Positions 6,999-15,970 of a stretch of DNA of 64,000 nt are shown piece by piece (position 1 is the stretch's first letter; the number at the start of each line of letters is the position of its first letter). The stretch comes from Nonomuraea sp. NEAU-A123 (lineage in GTDB: Bacteria; Actinomycetota; Actinomycetes; Streptosporangiales; Streptosporangiaceae). Below the pieces are notes generated by a model. That model was not told the origin of the DNA. It worked only from the letters and a program-made list of their open reading frames with translations, and did no database searches. The translations under genes and the position numbers were made by a program. Location: contig NZ_JAHFZZ010000002.1 of the NCBI RefSeq assembly GCF_018603905.1, positions 248,001-312,000 of the forward strand. The letters run 5' to 3'.

Positions 6999-9757
6999 CT
7001 CAACTCCACCAGGGCGGCGAGTTCCGTGTCGGTCAGTTCGGTGAAGGCGGCCTCGCCCGAGGCCAGGACGGCGTCGGCCAGCGAGCGCTTGGCCGCCAGC
7101 ATCTGGGCGATGCGGTCCTCGATCGTGCCCTCCGCGATCAGCCGGTGCACCTGGACGGGCTTGTCCTGGCCGATGCGGTAGGCGCGGTCGGTGGCCTGGT
7201 CTTCGACGGCCGGGTTCCACCAGCGGTCGTAGTGGATGACGTGGTCGGCCCGGGTGAGGTTCAGTCCGGTGCCGGCCGCCTTGAGCGACAGCAGGAACAC
7301 CGGCGCCGCCCCCTCCTGGAAGCGCCGCACCATCTCCTCCCGCTTCGGCACCGGGGTGCCGCCGTGCAGGAACTGGGTGGCGACCCCTCGATCCGTCAGG
7401 TGCCGGTCGAGCAGCCGGGCCATGGCCACGTACTGGGTGAAGACCAGCACCGCGCCGTCCTCGGCGACGATGGTGTCGACGAGTTCGTCGAGGAGTTCGA
7501 GCTTGCCGGAGCGGCCGGTCAGCCTGGGCGCGGCCTCGTGCAGGTAATGGGCCGGGTGGTTGCAGATCTGCTTGAGCCCGGTCAGCAGCTTGACGATCAG
7601 GCCGCGCCTGGCCATGCCCTGGGCGCTCTCGATCTGCCGCATGATCTCGCGTACCACCGCCTCGTACAGCCCGGCCTGCTCGATGGTGAGCGCCACCGGG
7701 CGGTCGGTCTCGGTCTTGGGCGGCAGTTCGGGCGCGATGCCGGGGTCGGACTTGCGGCGGCGCAGCAGGAACGGCCCCACGAGCCTGGCCAGCCGCTCGG
7801 CCGCCACAGAGTCGCCTGACTCGACCGGTTTGGCCCAGCGTGAGCGGAACCTGCCCAGCGAGCCGAGCAGCCCCGGCGTCGTCCAGTCGAGGATGGCCCA
7901 CAGCTCGGACAGGTTGTTCTCCACGGGGGTGCCGGTCAGCGCGACGCGGGCGGCCGCCGGGATCTCGCGCAGCGCCTTGGCCGTGCCCGAGGAGGGGTTC
8001 TTGACGTGCTGGGCCTCGTCGGCCACCAGCAGGTCCCACGGGTGCGCGGCGAGCCGCTCGGCGTCCATCCGCATCGTGCCGTATGTCGTCAGTACGAAGC
8101 CCTCATCAGCCAATGTCCGGCTATTTCCGTGAAATCGGCGGACAGGGACGCCCGGAGCGAACCTGGAGATCTCCCGCTCCCAGTTCCCCAGCAGCGAGGC
8201 GGGGCAGACGACCAGCGTGGGACCGCCGCCCCGGTGCAGGTGCAGGGCGATCAGCGTGATCGTCTTGCCCAGGCCCATGTCGTCGGCCAGGCAGGCGCCG
8301 AGCCCGAGCGACGTCATCCTGGCCAGCCAGCGCAGGCCCTGGAGCTGGTAGTCGCGCAGCCGCGCGTCCAGACCTTCCGGCGCGGCGATCTCCTCGGGCT
8401 CGGACAGCCGGTCGCGCAGCTCGCGCAGCCAGGCGCTCGGCTCGACCGGCACCTGCTCGCCGTCGACCTCCACGGTGCCGGTCAGCGCGGCGCCGAGGGC
8501 GTCGAGGCCGGTCAGCGGCTTGAGGTCGCGCTGGCGGGCCTTGCGGGCCAGGTCCGGCTCGATGAGCACCCATTGGTCGCGCAGCCGTACGACGGGCCGG
8601 TGCGCCTCGGCGAGCCGGTCCATCTCGGCCGCGGTCAGCCGCTCGCCGCCCAGGGCGAGCTGCCAGTCGAAGCTGGTCAGGTGATGGCCGCCGAGGAAGG
8701 ACGGCAGGTCGGACGGGGCACTGTCGCGCTCGCCGACGACGGCGCGGGCGCTCAGGCCGCGTACCAGCTCCCTTGGCCAGTGGACCTCGACACCGGCCGC
8801 GCCCAGGCGTTCGGCGGCGCCGGCCAGCAGGTCCTCCACGTCGCCGCCGGACAGGGTCAGCTCGTCGGGGACGGCGCTGTCGAGCAGGCGTTCCAGCCGG
8901 GCCCAGGCGCGGGCGGCCCGTCTGATGGCCAGCGTGGCGTCGATCCTGGCACGGGGGCCGAACCCCGGGTCCCTGCCCTCCCACAGGTCGGCGGCGTCCA
9001 CCACCAGGGACGGGTCGGCCAGGCTGTGCAGCTGGACCACCGCCCGGAACTCCGCCTGCTCCAGGCTGTCGGCCTCCAGGCGCAGCGACAGGCGTACGCC
9101 GGAGTCCAGTCCCGCGGACACCTCGTCGGCCCAGGAACGCAGCCGGGGCACTCTGACCGGTTTGACGGCTGCGAACGCCGAGGTGCCGGTGGCGCGGACG
9201 GCGCCGGGGGAGCGCGGCATCGCGTCGGCCACCGCGTCCAGGAACGCCCGCACCAGCGACTCCGCGTCCCTCAACCGCAACCCTTCCGCGCCGTCGCGGG
9301 TGGGCCGTTCAGCGCCTTCGGGCCGCCCGCCGTCGTCGGTGGTCCACCCCTCGAGGGGTACGGACCGCGCCGCGGCGGGCATGGCGTCGGCCAGCTCCCG
9401 GATGCGCTGTACGTCGGCCGTGTCGAACGGCCCCGCCCGCCAGGAGTCGAAGTCGCCCGCCGAAACCCCCGGCAGGATCCGCCCCCTGGCGACCAGTTGC
9501 AGCGCGACCAGCGCCACCGCGCCCCAGAACCGCGCCGCCGGATGGGCACCCGCGTCACTCCTGGCCCTGGCCAGCGCGGCCACGGCGTCGGCGACCGGGA
9601 CGCGGGTGGCCCCGGCCTCCAGAACCCGCAGCTCACCACTGTGCTCCTCGACCACGGTCACCGTGGCGTCCCCGTCCGGGGAGAGGAAGGCCATCCGCCC
9701 CTCCCTGGGCGGGTCGCCGGGCTCGAAGACGACCGCCTGCCGTACCAGATCCGTCAT
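6995..9757 (-). CDS. SNF2/DEAD-like ATP-dependent helicase
   Basis: The 920-residue protein has an N-terminal accessory region (~1-480) and a two-lobed SNF2 ATPase. It shows Walker A DDMGLGKT, the DEAQ box in LLVADEAQHVKN, SGTAKALREI with ALTGTPVENN (motif III), FTQYVAMARLLDRHL and the final helicase motif DQATDRAYRIGQ. Enzymes of this family translocate on double-stranded DNA or remodel protein-DNA complexes. The start chosen is the ATG of MTDLVRQ at 9757. The reading frame extends 28 codons further, but that stretch is poorly protein-like and covers the palindromic promoter region. It is co-transcribed with the SWIM protein gene. Confidence 0.93.
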   Translation of the reverse strand: MTDLVRQAVVFEPGDPPREGRMAFLSPDGDATVTVVEEHSGELRVLEAGATRVPVADAVAALARARSDAGAHPAARFWGAVALVALQLVARGRILPGVSAGDFDSWRAGPFDTADVQRIRELADAMPAAARSVPLEGWTTDDGGRPEGAERPTRDGAEGLRLRDAESLVRAFLDAVADAMPRSPGAVRATGTSAFAAVKPVRVPRLRSWADEVSAGLDSGVRLSLRLEADSLEQAEFRAVVQLHSLADPSLVVDAADLWEGRDPGFGPRARIDATLAIRRAARAWARLERLLDSAVPDELTLSGGDVEDLLAGAAERLGAAGVEVHWPRELVRGLSARAVVGERDSAPSDLPSFLGGHHLTSFDWQLALGGERLTAAEMDRLAEAHRPVVRLRDQWVLIEPDLARKARQRDLKPLTGLDALGAALTGTVEVDGEQVPVEPSAWLRELRDRLSEPEEIAAPEGLDARLRDYQLQGLRWLARMTSLGLGACLADDMGLGKTITLIALHLHRGGGPTLVVCPASLLGNWEREISRFAPGVPVRRFHGNSRTLADEGFVLTTYGTMRMDAERLAAHPWDLLVADEAQHVKNPSSGTAKALREIPAAARVALTGTPVENNLSELWAILDWTTPGLLGSLGRFRSRWAKPVESGDSVAAERLARLVGPFLLRRRKSDPGIAPELPPKTETDRPVALTIEQAGLYEAVVREIMRQIESAQGMARRGLIVKLLTGLKQICNHPAHYLHEAAPRLTGRSGKLELLDELVDTIVAEDGAVLVFTQYVAMARLLDRHLTDRGVATQFLHGGTPVPKREEMVRRFQEGAAPVFLLSLKAAGTGLNLTRADHVIHYDRWWNPAVEDQATDRAYRIGQDKPVQVHRLIAEGTIEDRIAQMLAAKRSLADAVLASGEAAFTELTDTELAALVELR

Positions 9758-9768
9758 TGGGCTCACGG

Positions 9769-9810
9769 CCGTACAGTGTACGGTACAAAGCACCTGTGGT
9801 TTACCACAGG
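9769..9810. promoter_or_regulatory. Two perfect inverted repeats between helicase and DedA genes
   Basis: CCGTAC-AGT-GTACGG (9769-9783) and CCTGTGGT-TT-ACCACAGG (9793-9810) lie in the 110-bp divergent promoter region, 11 and 35 bp upstream of the helicase start. Both are dyads of the size of dimeric-regulator sites. The second contains no T-run, so it is more likely an operator than a terminator. The cognate regulator is unknown. Confidence 0.5.
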
Positions 9811-9867
9811 CGAGATCTGCCGCCCACCTCATTACCGCCATATTGGATCTTGATTAGCCTCTACAAC

Positions 9868-10485
9868 ATGACTGATTGGCTCATCGCACTGATGGAGACT
9901 CTGGGCGCCCCCGGGGCGGGCCTGGCGATCGCGCTGGAAAACCTGTTCCCACCGCTGCCGAGCGAGGTGATCCTGCCGCTGTCGGGGTTCACCGCGAGCA
10001 GGGGCGAGATGGACCTGCTCGACGTGCTGGTGTGGACCACGGCGGGGTCGGTGTTCGGGGCGCTGGCGCTCTACTGGGTGGGTGCGCTGCTCGGCCGCCG
10101 CCGCACGCTGGCGATCGCCGCCAAGCTGCCGCTGGTGAAGGTCTCCGACATCGAGAAGACCGAGGCGTGGTTCCTCAAGCACGGCAAGAAGACGGTGTTC
10201 TTCGGGCGGATGATCCCCATTTTCCGCAGCCTCATCTCCATCCCGGCAGGGGTGGAGCGGATGCCGCTGCTCACCTTCACTTTGCTCACAACCGCCGGCA
10301 GCCTCATCTGGAACTCCATCTTTGTGCTCGCCGGCTACTACCTCGGCGAGAACTGGTCGCTGGTGGAGGCCTACGTGGGAGTCGGCACGAACGTGGTGAT
10401 CGGCGTGGTCGTGCTGGCGGTGCTCGTCTTCATCGGGGTACGAGTGGCCGAGCGACGCAAGGGACGACATGCGTCCCGTCGCTGA
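9868..10485 (+). CDS. DedA family integral membrane protein
   Basis: The 205-residue membrane protein has the DedA/SNARE-associated signature: EN(L)FPPLPSEVILPLSGF near residue 20, VFFGRMIPIFRSLISIPAG with the conserved GR...P..R pattern near 110, and several hydrophobic spans. DedA proteins are thought to flip or transport phospholipids such as undecaprenyl-phosphate. The ATG at 9868 is used. TAGCCT 7 bp before it could be a -10 element, in which case the mRNA would be nearly leaderless. The gene overlaps the next one (sensor kinase) by 17 bp. Confidence 0.9.
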   Translation: MTDWLIALMETLGAPGAGLAIALENLFPPLPSEVILPLSGFTASRGEMDLLDVLVWTTAGSVFGALALYWVGALLGRRRTLAIAAKLPLVKVSDIEKTEAWFLKHGKKTVFFGRMIPIFRSLISIPAGVERMPLLTFTLLTTAGSLIWNSIFVLAGYYLGENWSLVEAYVGVGTNVVIGVVVLAVLVFIGVRVAERRKGRHASRR

Positions 10486-11557
10486 GGGGCTGCGGCTGCT
10501 GGTGGCGGTGTCGCTGGGCGCGGCCACCGCCCTGGCCGATCTGGCGTTCCTGCTGGTGGCGCTGCCTTTCCTGGGCTATCCCAACACGCGGGCGATGGCC
10601 AGGCGGCTGGTCCTGCTGGAGACGCGGCGACTGCGCCTCGACCCGGCGGACTTCGACGTGGGCGGGCGGGCCACGCGCTATCTCGCGCTGCGCGTTCCGG
10701 TCGGGGTGCTGGGCGGGCTGGTGGTGGGGCTGCTGCTGATCGGAGTGGTAACGGGGGTCCGCGTCACCTGGGCCTGGGGGACCGGAGGCACCTTCGACGA
10801 CATCGAGCCCACCTGGCCGATCCTCATCTATTTCGCCACGATCGGGCTGCTGCTGCTCTTCCTGACCCTCTCGGGCGTGGTGGGCGTACACGCGCTCGAG
10901 CAGCGGCTGGCCCGCCGCGTGCTCGGCCCCGACCCGACCGAGAGACTCGAGCGCAGGATCGTCGAGCTGGCCGAGAGCCGGGCCGGGATCGTGGCGGCGG
11001 TCGACTCAGAGCGCCGCCGGATCGAACGCGACCTGCACGACGGCCTCCAGCAGCGCCTGGTCGCCCTGTCGATGCTGATCGGCCGATCCCGGCGCGGCCG
11101 TCCCGAGCTGCTGGACCAGGCGCACGAGGAGGCGCAGCAGGCGCTGGCCGAGCTGCGCGAGGTGGCTTGGCGGGTCTACCCGAGCGGCCTCGACTCCCTT
11201 GGCCTCGGCGAGGCGCTGGCGGGGGTGGCCGAGCGATCGAGCGTGCCGGTCAAGGTCTCCTGCGACCTGGCCGCGCGCCCGCCGATGGGGGTGGAGACGG
11301 CCGCCTACTTCGTCGTCTGCGAGGCGGTGACCAACGCCGCCAAGCACGCGGGAGCCACACTCATCACCGTTGACGTGCACCGGGAGGGCACAATGATCGT
11401 CGTGCGGGTCATCGATGACGGCCGGGGCGGCGCGACCGCCTCGGGCAGCGGCCTGTCGGGGCTGGCGCGCCGGGTAGCGGCACTCGACGGCGGATTCCAG
11501 CTGGTCAGCCCGGCGGGCGGCCCGACGACGATCGTGGCGGAGCTGCCGTGCGGGTGA
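10469..11557 (+). CDS. Sensor histidine kinase (HisKA_3 / LiaS-like)
   Basis: The 362-residue protein has four hydrophobic segments before residue ~145, then SERRRIERDLHDGLQQRLVA with the phosphoacceptor His and the HATPase_c N box EAVTNAAKHAG. The G box is short (GSGLSGLARRVAAL). It overlaps the DedA gene by 17 bp and the response regulator gene by 10 bp, so the three form an operon. This suggests an envelope-related stimulus, which is an inference from the DedA neighbour. Confidence 0.92.
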   Translation: MRPVAEGLRLLVAVSLGAATALADLAFLLVALPFLGYPNTRAMARRLVLLETRRLRLDPADFDVGGRATRYLALRVPVGVLGGLVVGLLLIGVVTGVRVTWAWGTGGTFDDIEPTWPILIYFATIGLLLLFLTLSGVVGVHALEQRLARRVLGPDPTERLERRIVELAESRAGIVAAVDSERRRIERDLHDGLQQRLVALSMLIGRSRRGRPELLDQAHEEAQQALAELREVAWRVYPSGLDSLGLGEALAGVAERSSVPVKVSCDLAARPPMGVETAAYFVVCEAVTNAAKHAGATLITVDVHREGTMIVVRVIDDGRGGATASGSGLSGLARRVAALDGGFQLVSPAGGPTTIVAELPCG

Positions 11558-12192
11558 TCCTGGCCGAAGACTCGACGCTGCTGCGCGAGGGCCTGCTACG
11601 GCTGCTCGTGGAGGAGGGCCACGAGGTGCCCGCCGCCGTGGGCGACGGTCCCGCCCTGGTCGAGGCGGTGGCCGCCCACGGGCCCGACATCGTGGTGGTC
11701 GACGTACGGATGCCGCCGACCCACACCGACGAGGGCCTGCGCGCCGCGCTGGAGATCAGGCGACGCTGGCCCACCGTCAAGGTGCTGGTCCTGTCGCAGT
11801 ACGTGGAGAAGAAGTACGCGACAGAGCTGATGAGCGGTGATGTGGAAGGTGTCGGATATCTGCTGAAAGACCGGGTGGCGCAGGTGGCCGACTTCCTCGA
11901 CGCGCTCGACCGGGTGGGCGCCGGGGGAGCGGCGTTCGATCCGGAGGTCGTACGCCAGTTGCTGGCCCGCACCACCCAGATCGATCCGCTGGCCCGGCTC
12001 ACCCCGCGCGAGCGCGACGTCCTCGAACGCATGGCCCAGGGACTGACCAACGCCTCGATCGCCCAGGCCATGCACGTGTCGCAGAGCGCCGTGGAAAAGC
12101 ACGTCAACTCACTGTTCGACAAGCTCCATCTCTCACACCAGACCGGCTACAGCCGCCGCGTGCTGGCCGTGCTCCGCTTCCTGGAGTCGTGA
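11548..12192 (+). CDS. Response regulator, LuxR type
   Basis: The 214-residue protein starts with GTG inside the end of the kinase gene. The receiver domain has the acidic pair in VILAEDS and the phospho-Asp in DIVVVDVRMPP. The conserved Lys lies in YLLKDRV. The LuxR helix-turn-helix is LTPRERDVLERMAQGLTNASIA near residue 150. It is the cognate regulator of the adjacent histidine kinase. A weak hairpin (12226-12243) lies between this gene and the convergent gene ending at 12274. Confidence 0.93.
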   Translation: MRVILAEDSTLLREGLLRLLVEEGHEVPAAVGDGPALVEAVAAHGPDIVVVDVRMPPTHTDEGLRAALEIRRRWPTVKVLVLSQYVEKKYATELMSGDVEGVGYLLKDRVAQVADFLDALDRVGAGGAAFDPEVVRQLLARTTQIDPLARLTPRERDVLERMAQGLTNASIAQAMHVSQSAVEKHVNSLFDKLHLSHQTGYSRRVLAVLRFLES

Positions 12193-12273
12193 CCGGTGTG
12201 TTCCGGCGTCGAGGTCAGGTCCCCGGGCGATGACCGCATCGCCGCAGGGCACGATCGCCCATGGCGGGGCCTG

Positions 12274-13446
12274 TCACGAGAGCTGACGGTTGCTGAGCCG
12301 GCAGCCGCTCGGGCGCTCGGGACGGTCGCTGGTCCAGCCGGCCTCAGCTGCCCATGCCTGATAGTCCATGAACGTCCCCTTGGCGAGCCCCTCCGCGCTC
12401 TCGGCCGCGATCGCGACATTAGCCGCCAGAACGGTCCCGGTCCGCGGGTCGAGGACGGTGGCGAACCGCTGCGCCACCTCGTCGTCGGTGCCGAACTCAC
12501 CGGCGAAACCCTCGCTCTTGATGAAGGTGACCTCGATGCCCGGACGTCCCAGCGGATCGACGATCGAGCCGTGCACCTTGGTCGTCGGCAGTCCGGCGAG
12601 GAGACGCAGGGCGGCTGCCCTGACCGCGGGCCTGACCGGGAGCTCCAGCAGAACGGAGGAGGTGGCGAGAAACGCCTCGAAGCTGGTCTTGGATCGGCTG
12701 TCCTTACGGGCTTCCCAGAAGGTTCGCAGTTTCTCCCGGAGCTGTCCGGGGTCGCTGGGCAGCGCCGCGAGGTCGGCGAGCGTGAGTTCATCCAATCGTG
12801 AATCACCGAGCACGCCGCTGGGCTTGGCCGCGCGTGTGTACACGCACTGCGAGGGCTTGGACCGCAACCGGATCTTCCTGCAGTCGCCCGCGGAGGTGCC
12901 CGGCGTGCACACTCGCTGGACCGTCACCGGAGAACCCGCCGTCCGCCACGCGCGCTCGTCGGCCTTGGTCGCGGGACGGACGAACTGCTGCCGCTGCTCC
13001 GCCTGGACCGGGTCGTGGGGATCGCGCGGCTGCCAAAGGTCGATCCGCGACGAGATGAGGACATTGAACGTCTCGCCGCCCGCCCGGACCCTTGTCAGCC
13101 CATTGTTGAGCAGTGGCCTACGCCAGTAGGCGCCGCCCTCGTCCGGCTGTTTCGCGACCAGGTCCGCCAGCCGGAGCAGGACATCGTTGCCGCTGGCCGG
13201 CACGAGCATCGGCGTGGGCGCGGCGATCACGTTCGACACCAGCGTGACGACGGCCATGACGATGGCGACCGTGGCCGCGGCCGCTCCGAGGGTCCATCCC
13301 CAGACGAGGCCGCGCCGATGCGCTCTGCCTGGCCGTACCGGCTCCTGCTGGGCGGCGGACAGCCGGGCGTGGGCCTGCTTGACCACCTCCGCCGAGGGTG
13401 GCGGAGCGTCCGGCAGTGATCTCGCCAGGAGGCGCAGCTCATCCAT
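12274..13446 (-). CDS. CU044_5270-like membrane-anchored protein paired with ECF sigma factor
   Basis: The 390-residue protein has a short cytoplasmic N-terminus (MDELRLLARSLPDAPPPS), one transmembrane helix at about residues 48-75 (WTLGAAAATVAIVMAVVTLV) and a long extracytoplasmic domain. This is the layout of the actinobacterial CU044_5270 family, normally encoded directly after an ECF sigma factor. Its start overlaps the sigma gene by 8 bp. It may serve as an anti-sigma or sensor, but no zinc-binding HxxxCxxC motif is seen, so that role is inferred from position only. A second such pair occurs at 54256-56012. Confidence 0.75.
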   Translation of the reverse strand: MDELRLLARSLPDAPPPSAEVVKQAHARLSAAQQEPVRPGRAHRRGLVWGWTLGAAAATVAIVMAVVTLVSNVIAAPTPMLVPASGNDVLLRLADLVAKQPDEGGAYWRRPLLNNGLTRVRAGGETFNVLISSRIDLWQPRDPHDPVQAEQRQQFVRPATKADERAWRTAGSPVTVQRVCTPGTSAGDCRKIRLRSKPSQCVYTRAAKPSGVLGDSRLDELTLADLAALPSDPGQLREKLRTFWEARKDSRSKTSFEAFLATSSVLLELPVRPAVRAAALRLLAGLPTTKVHGSIVDPLGRPGIEVTFIKSEGFAGEFGTDDEVAQRFATVLDPRTGTVLAANVAIAAESAEGLAKGTFMDYQAWAAEAGWTSDRPERPSGCRLSNRQLS

Positions 13447-13990
13447 GGGTCTCCTCCAAAGGGTTGACGTCGCCGAGTGCCTTGCGGAGCTGCTTGCGCG
13501 CCCGGTTGAGCCGGGAGGCGACCGTCCCCGCCGGGATCTGAAGGGCGGCGGCGACCTCGGCGTGGCTGAGTTCGCCCAGCGAGCTCAGCAGCACGACGTC
13601 GCGGTCCCCGCGGTTGAGCCCGGCCAGCGCCCCCGCCAGCTTGCCGGTCAGCTCGCCCGCGGCCACGCGGGCCAGCGCGGCGTCCTCGTCGCTGCGCTCG
13701 GCGCGCCCGGCCATCCGGCTGAGCGCCTTCCATCTGCGGATCTCGGTACGGCGGTGCCGTGCGATGAGGTGGGTGGCGATGCCGTACAGCCACGGACGGA
13801 CCCCGCCACGCGAGGCGTCGTAGCCGCCCCGATAGGCCGCCAGGAACACCTCGGCCGCCAGGTCGTCGGCGGTGTCGTCGGACAACCGCCTGGCGATGTA
13901 GCGGTGGATCTCGGTGAAGTGCGCGTTGAAGATCTGCTCGATGTCCACCCGCAGATCGGGTGGGTCGGCCAGGTCAGGTGGAACGGCCAT
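13439..13990 (-). CDS. RNA polymerase sigma factor, ECF (sigma-70 family)
   Basis: The 183-residue protein has region 2 (FNAHFTEIHRYIARRLSD, DDLAAEVFLAAYR, GGVRPWLYGIATHLIARHRR) and region 4 (LNRGDRDVVLLSSLGELSHA, followed by IPAGTVASRLNRARKQLR). Such sigma factors direct polymerase to small regulons in response to an envelope or extracytoplasmic signal. It is followed, with overlap, by the CU044_5270-like membrane protein. Upstream to 14237 there is no recognisable intact gene. Confidence 0.92.
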   Translation of the reverse strand: MAVPPDLADPPDLRVDIEQIFNAHFTEIHRYIARRLSDDTADDLAAEVFLAAYRGGYDASRGGVRPWLYGIATHLIARHRRTEIRRWKALSRMAGRAERSDEDAALARVAAGELTGKLAGALAGLNRGDRDVVLLSSLGELSHAEVAAALQIPAGTVASRLNRARKQLRKALGDVNPLEETHG

Positions 13991-14237
13991 GCAGGCGTCT
14001 CCGCTGAGTCAGGTGAACGATGGACGCCCCTTCTTGCCCGAAGTGCCGCGATGCTTTCACGGGCCTCTCACCCATGTCTGCCGGATCCGTTCAGGTCACC
14101 GCCTGCCGAGAAGGACAGGCGGCATGACGTCTGTGCGGCTGCCTGGTTTCGCCATTGAGGAGTGTCAGCGTTTGTCGGCCGTTTGAACAGCACCTACCTC
14201 GGCGACGTCGGGGCGGGGCTGGGGTCAGCTTCGTGGG

Positions 14238-14540
14238 CTAGCGGCCGGTTCCGTGCGGAGGTGGTTGCCGGGAAGGGAACAAGATCGCGCTGAGGAGGTA
14301 CGGCGTGCGGCCGGGTGCGGGCGTGTTGGCCAGCCGGTTGCGCAGTACCGCGAGCAGGTCGGCCAACATGGCGGTGAGCTCGTCCGGGCTGAGCCACAGG
14401 GTGCCCTGCCGGTAGGAGACCGAGTCGGCGACCGGGTTGGCGCCGTCGTGGTCCAGGTAGGCGTTGAACTCGGCGATCAGGACGGCCATGGCCGTGGCGA
14501 ATCCCCGGCGGTGGTCGTCGAGCGACAGTAGGTCTTCTGA
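14238..14540 (-). pseudogene. ArsR/HTH_20-type regulator, C-terminal remnant
   Basis: The readable part (LSLDDHRRGFATAMAVLIAE, then FNAYLDHDGANPVADSVSYR, SPDELTAMLADLLAVLRNRL, LLSAILFPSRQ) matches the C-terminal half of winged-helix regulators of the HTH_20/ArsR kind. The N-terminal DNA-binding half is missing. The frame stays open to a GTG at 14618, but residues before LLSLDD are not protein-like, and a local AT-rich run (GATTTTTTC near 14540) marks the break. It faces away from the DUF6069 gene that starts at 14635, which it may once have regulated. Confidence 0.6.
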
Positions 14541-14634
14541 TTTTTTCTGCGGGGATGTCGAATGGCGTCGAGCCCGTTCGTAGCCAAGGTGAGAGGCCGG
14601 CAACGAGCCGGTCACCACTCACCGGAGGTACACG

Positions 14635-15030
14635 ATGTCCGCCATCACCGTCGCTCCCGCGAAGCCACTGATCATCGGTGGCCTGACCGCCGCGGCCGTC
14701 GCCGCCGCGGCGACCGCGACCGTCGCCGCGGCGGGTGAGTTCGCCGGGATCAGCCTCGTTGTCGGCGGCGCGCCGATCCCGGTGTCCGGGTTCGCCGTGC
14801 TGACCGTCATCTTCTCCGTGATGGGCCTGGTGCTGGCCCTGGTCCTGGCTCGCTCGGCCCGCCGTCCGCGCACGGCGTTCGTCCGCACCACGATGGTGCT
14901 CACCGCGTTGTCGCTGGTACCGGATGTGCTCGCGGACGCGTCCGCGGCCACGAAGGTGCTGCTGATGCTGACGCACGTGGTCGCCGCCGCGATCGTGGTC
15001 CCGGTCATCGCCCGCCGCCTGTCCGCCTGA
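14635..15030 (+). CDS. DUF6069-like small membrane protein
   Basis: The 131-residue protein is predicted to have four hydrophobic segments: PLIIGGLTAAAVAAAATATV, GFAVLTVIFSVMGLVLALVL, a third near TTMVLTALSLVPDVLAD, and VLLMLTHVVAAAIVVPVIA. It resembles the actinobacterial DUF6069 family, whose function is unknown. GGAGGT lies 8 bp before the ATG. The SRPBCC protein gene follows by 20 bp, so the two are likely an operon. The flanking regulator on the left is a remnant. Confidence 0.7.
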   Translation: MSAITVAPAKPLIIGGLTAAAVAAAATATVAAAGEFAGISLVVGGAPIPVSGFAVLTVIFSVMGLVLALVLARSARRPRTAFVRTTMVLTALSLVPDVLADASAATKVLLMLTHVVAAAIVVPVIARRLSA

Positions 15031-15050
15031 TCCTTTCCAAGGAGCACACC

Positions 15051-15527
15051 ATGAATCAGGAGAACGTGAGCGCCACCCTGACCGTCGCCGTGCCCGCCGC
15101 GAGGGTGTTCGCGGTGCTGGCGGACCCGACGACCCATTCCGCGATCGATGGCACCGGCTGGGTCAACGAATCTGTCGACCAGGCGCCGCTGACCGAGGTG
15201 GGGCAGATTTTCCGGATGGACATGTATCACGCCAAGCATCCAGACGGTGACTACCAGGTGGTCAACAAGGTCCAGGTGCTCGACCCGCCGCGCGCCATTG
15301 GCTGGCTGACGGGGTATGAGAAGGACGACGGTCACCTGGAGTTCGGCGGCTGGATCTGGCGTTACGACCTTGCGCCGCTCGGTCCGTCCGAGACTGAGGT
15401 CACGCTCACCTACGACTGGTCGGCGGTGCCGCAGTTCAGACGGGAGTACATCCAGTTCCCGCCGTTCGGCCCTGACCACCTCACCAACTCGCTGCACCAC
15501 TTGGCCGAGCTTGTCTCCGGCAGGTGA
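15051..15527 (+). CDS. SRPBCC (START-like) domain protein
   Basis: The 158-residue protein has the START/Bet v1-like fold pattern: LTVAVPAARVFAVLADPTTH at the N-terminus, VVNKVQVLDPPRAIGW in the middle and TEVTLTYDWSAVP near residue 115, followed by a long C-terminal helix. Such proteins bind hydrophobic ligands in a cavity, and no ligand is known here. AAGGAG precedes the ATG. It is preceded by the DUF6069 gene and converges with the frameshifted MarR gene, whose 3' part overlaps its end. Confidence 0.85.
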   Translation: MNQENVSATLTVAVPAARVFAVLADPTTHSAIDGTGWVNESVDQAPLTEVGQIFRMDMYHAKHPDGDYQVVNKVQVLDPPRAIGWLTGYEKDDGHLEFGGWIWRYDLAPLGPSETEVTLTYDWSAVPQFRREYIQFPPFGPDHLTNSLHHLAELVSGR

Positions 15528-15956
15528 TGTCGTCGGCCAAGATGACCAAGGAAGCGAGGAGGCGACGCTCTTCGGGGGTCCAGGCGTCCATGATCTCCTC
15601 TAGGCCGCCGACGATCGCCTCGCGTTCGTCGTCGAGGCGGGCTCGCCTTCGTCGGTGATGCGGAACTTGCGGGCGATGCCCCCGTCGGGGTCGGGGATGC
15701 GTTCGACCAGTTCGTCGCGGAGCATGGCGGCGGTCTGCCGGTTGAGGGTGGAGGCGTCCAGGCCGAAGGCCTCGCTGAGCTGGCGGATGGACATCGGGCC
15801 CTCCACCCGGATGCAGCTGAGCAGGATGTAGGCGCTGCGATCCAGGAGGCCGCCCTCACGCCGGGAGCGGGCGGTCAGATTGTGCCGTCCGAGGAGCATG
15901 GTCTCGTATTCGACCAAGTGGGTGGGCTTGTCCGGCCTGCTCATCGGCGGCGGCAC
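15481..15956 (-). pseudogene. MarR family regulator with a one-base frameshift
   Basis: The first ~105 codons encode a MarR winged helix (YILLSCIRVEGPMSIRQLSE, LDASTLNRQTAAMLRDELVE, then DPDGGIARKFRITDEGE). The frame then fails. Moving by one base restores the expected tail: ARLDDEREAIVGGLEEIMD followed by AWTPEERRLLASLVILADD, ending at a stop at 15481. The sequence GAGCCCGCCTC at the join would read correctly as GAGGCCCGCCTC, so a single G is missing near 15647. It is either a real recent mutation or a base-calling error in a GC-rich run. It follows the lactonase gene by 14 bp on the same strand. The start could be GTG 15956 or ATG 15944. Confidence 0.75.
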
Positions 15957-15970
15957 CGCCCTCCTCGCCG

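Noticed and set aside
8006..9853. Long plus-strand open frame opposite the helicase gene
   Set aside because: It is antisense to a convincing SNF2 helicase and is rich in Gly, Ala and Arg as expected from GC bias; no family pattern is visible.
12226..12243. Terminator between the response regulator and the CU044_5270-like gene
   Set aside because: The stem is only 6 bp and no T-run follows on either strand, so it is mentioned only as a weak hairpin.
14124..14186. A 20-codon open frame (MTSVRLPGFAIEE...) with a possible Shine-Dalgarno
   Set aside because: It resembles a gene start but is too short to assign; it may be another gene remnant or chance.
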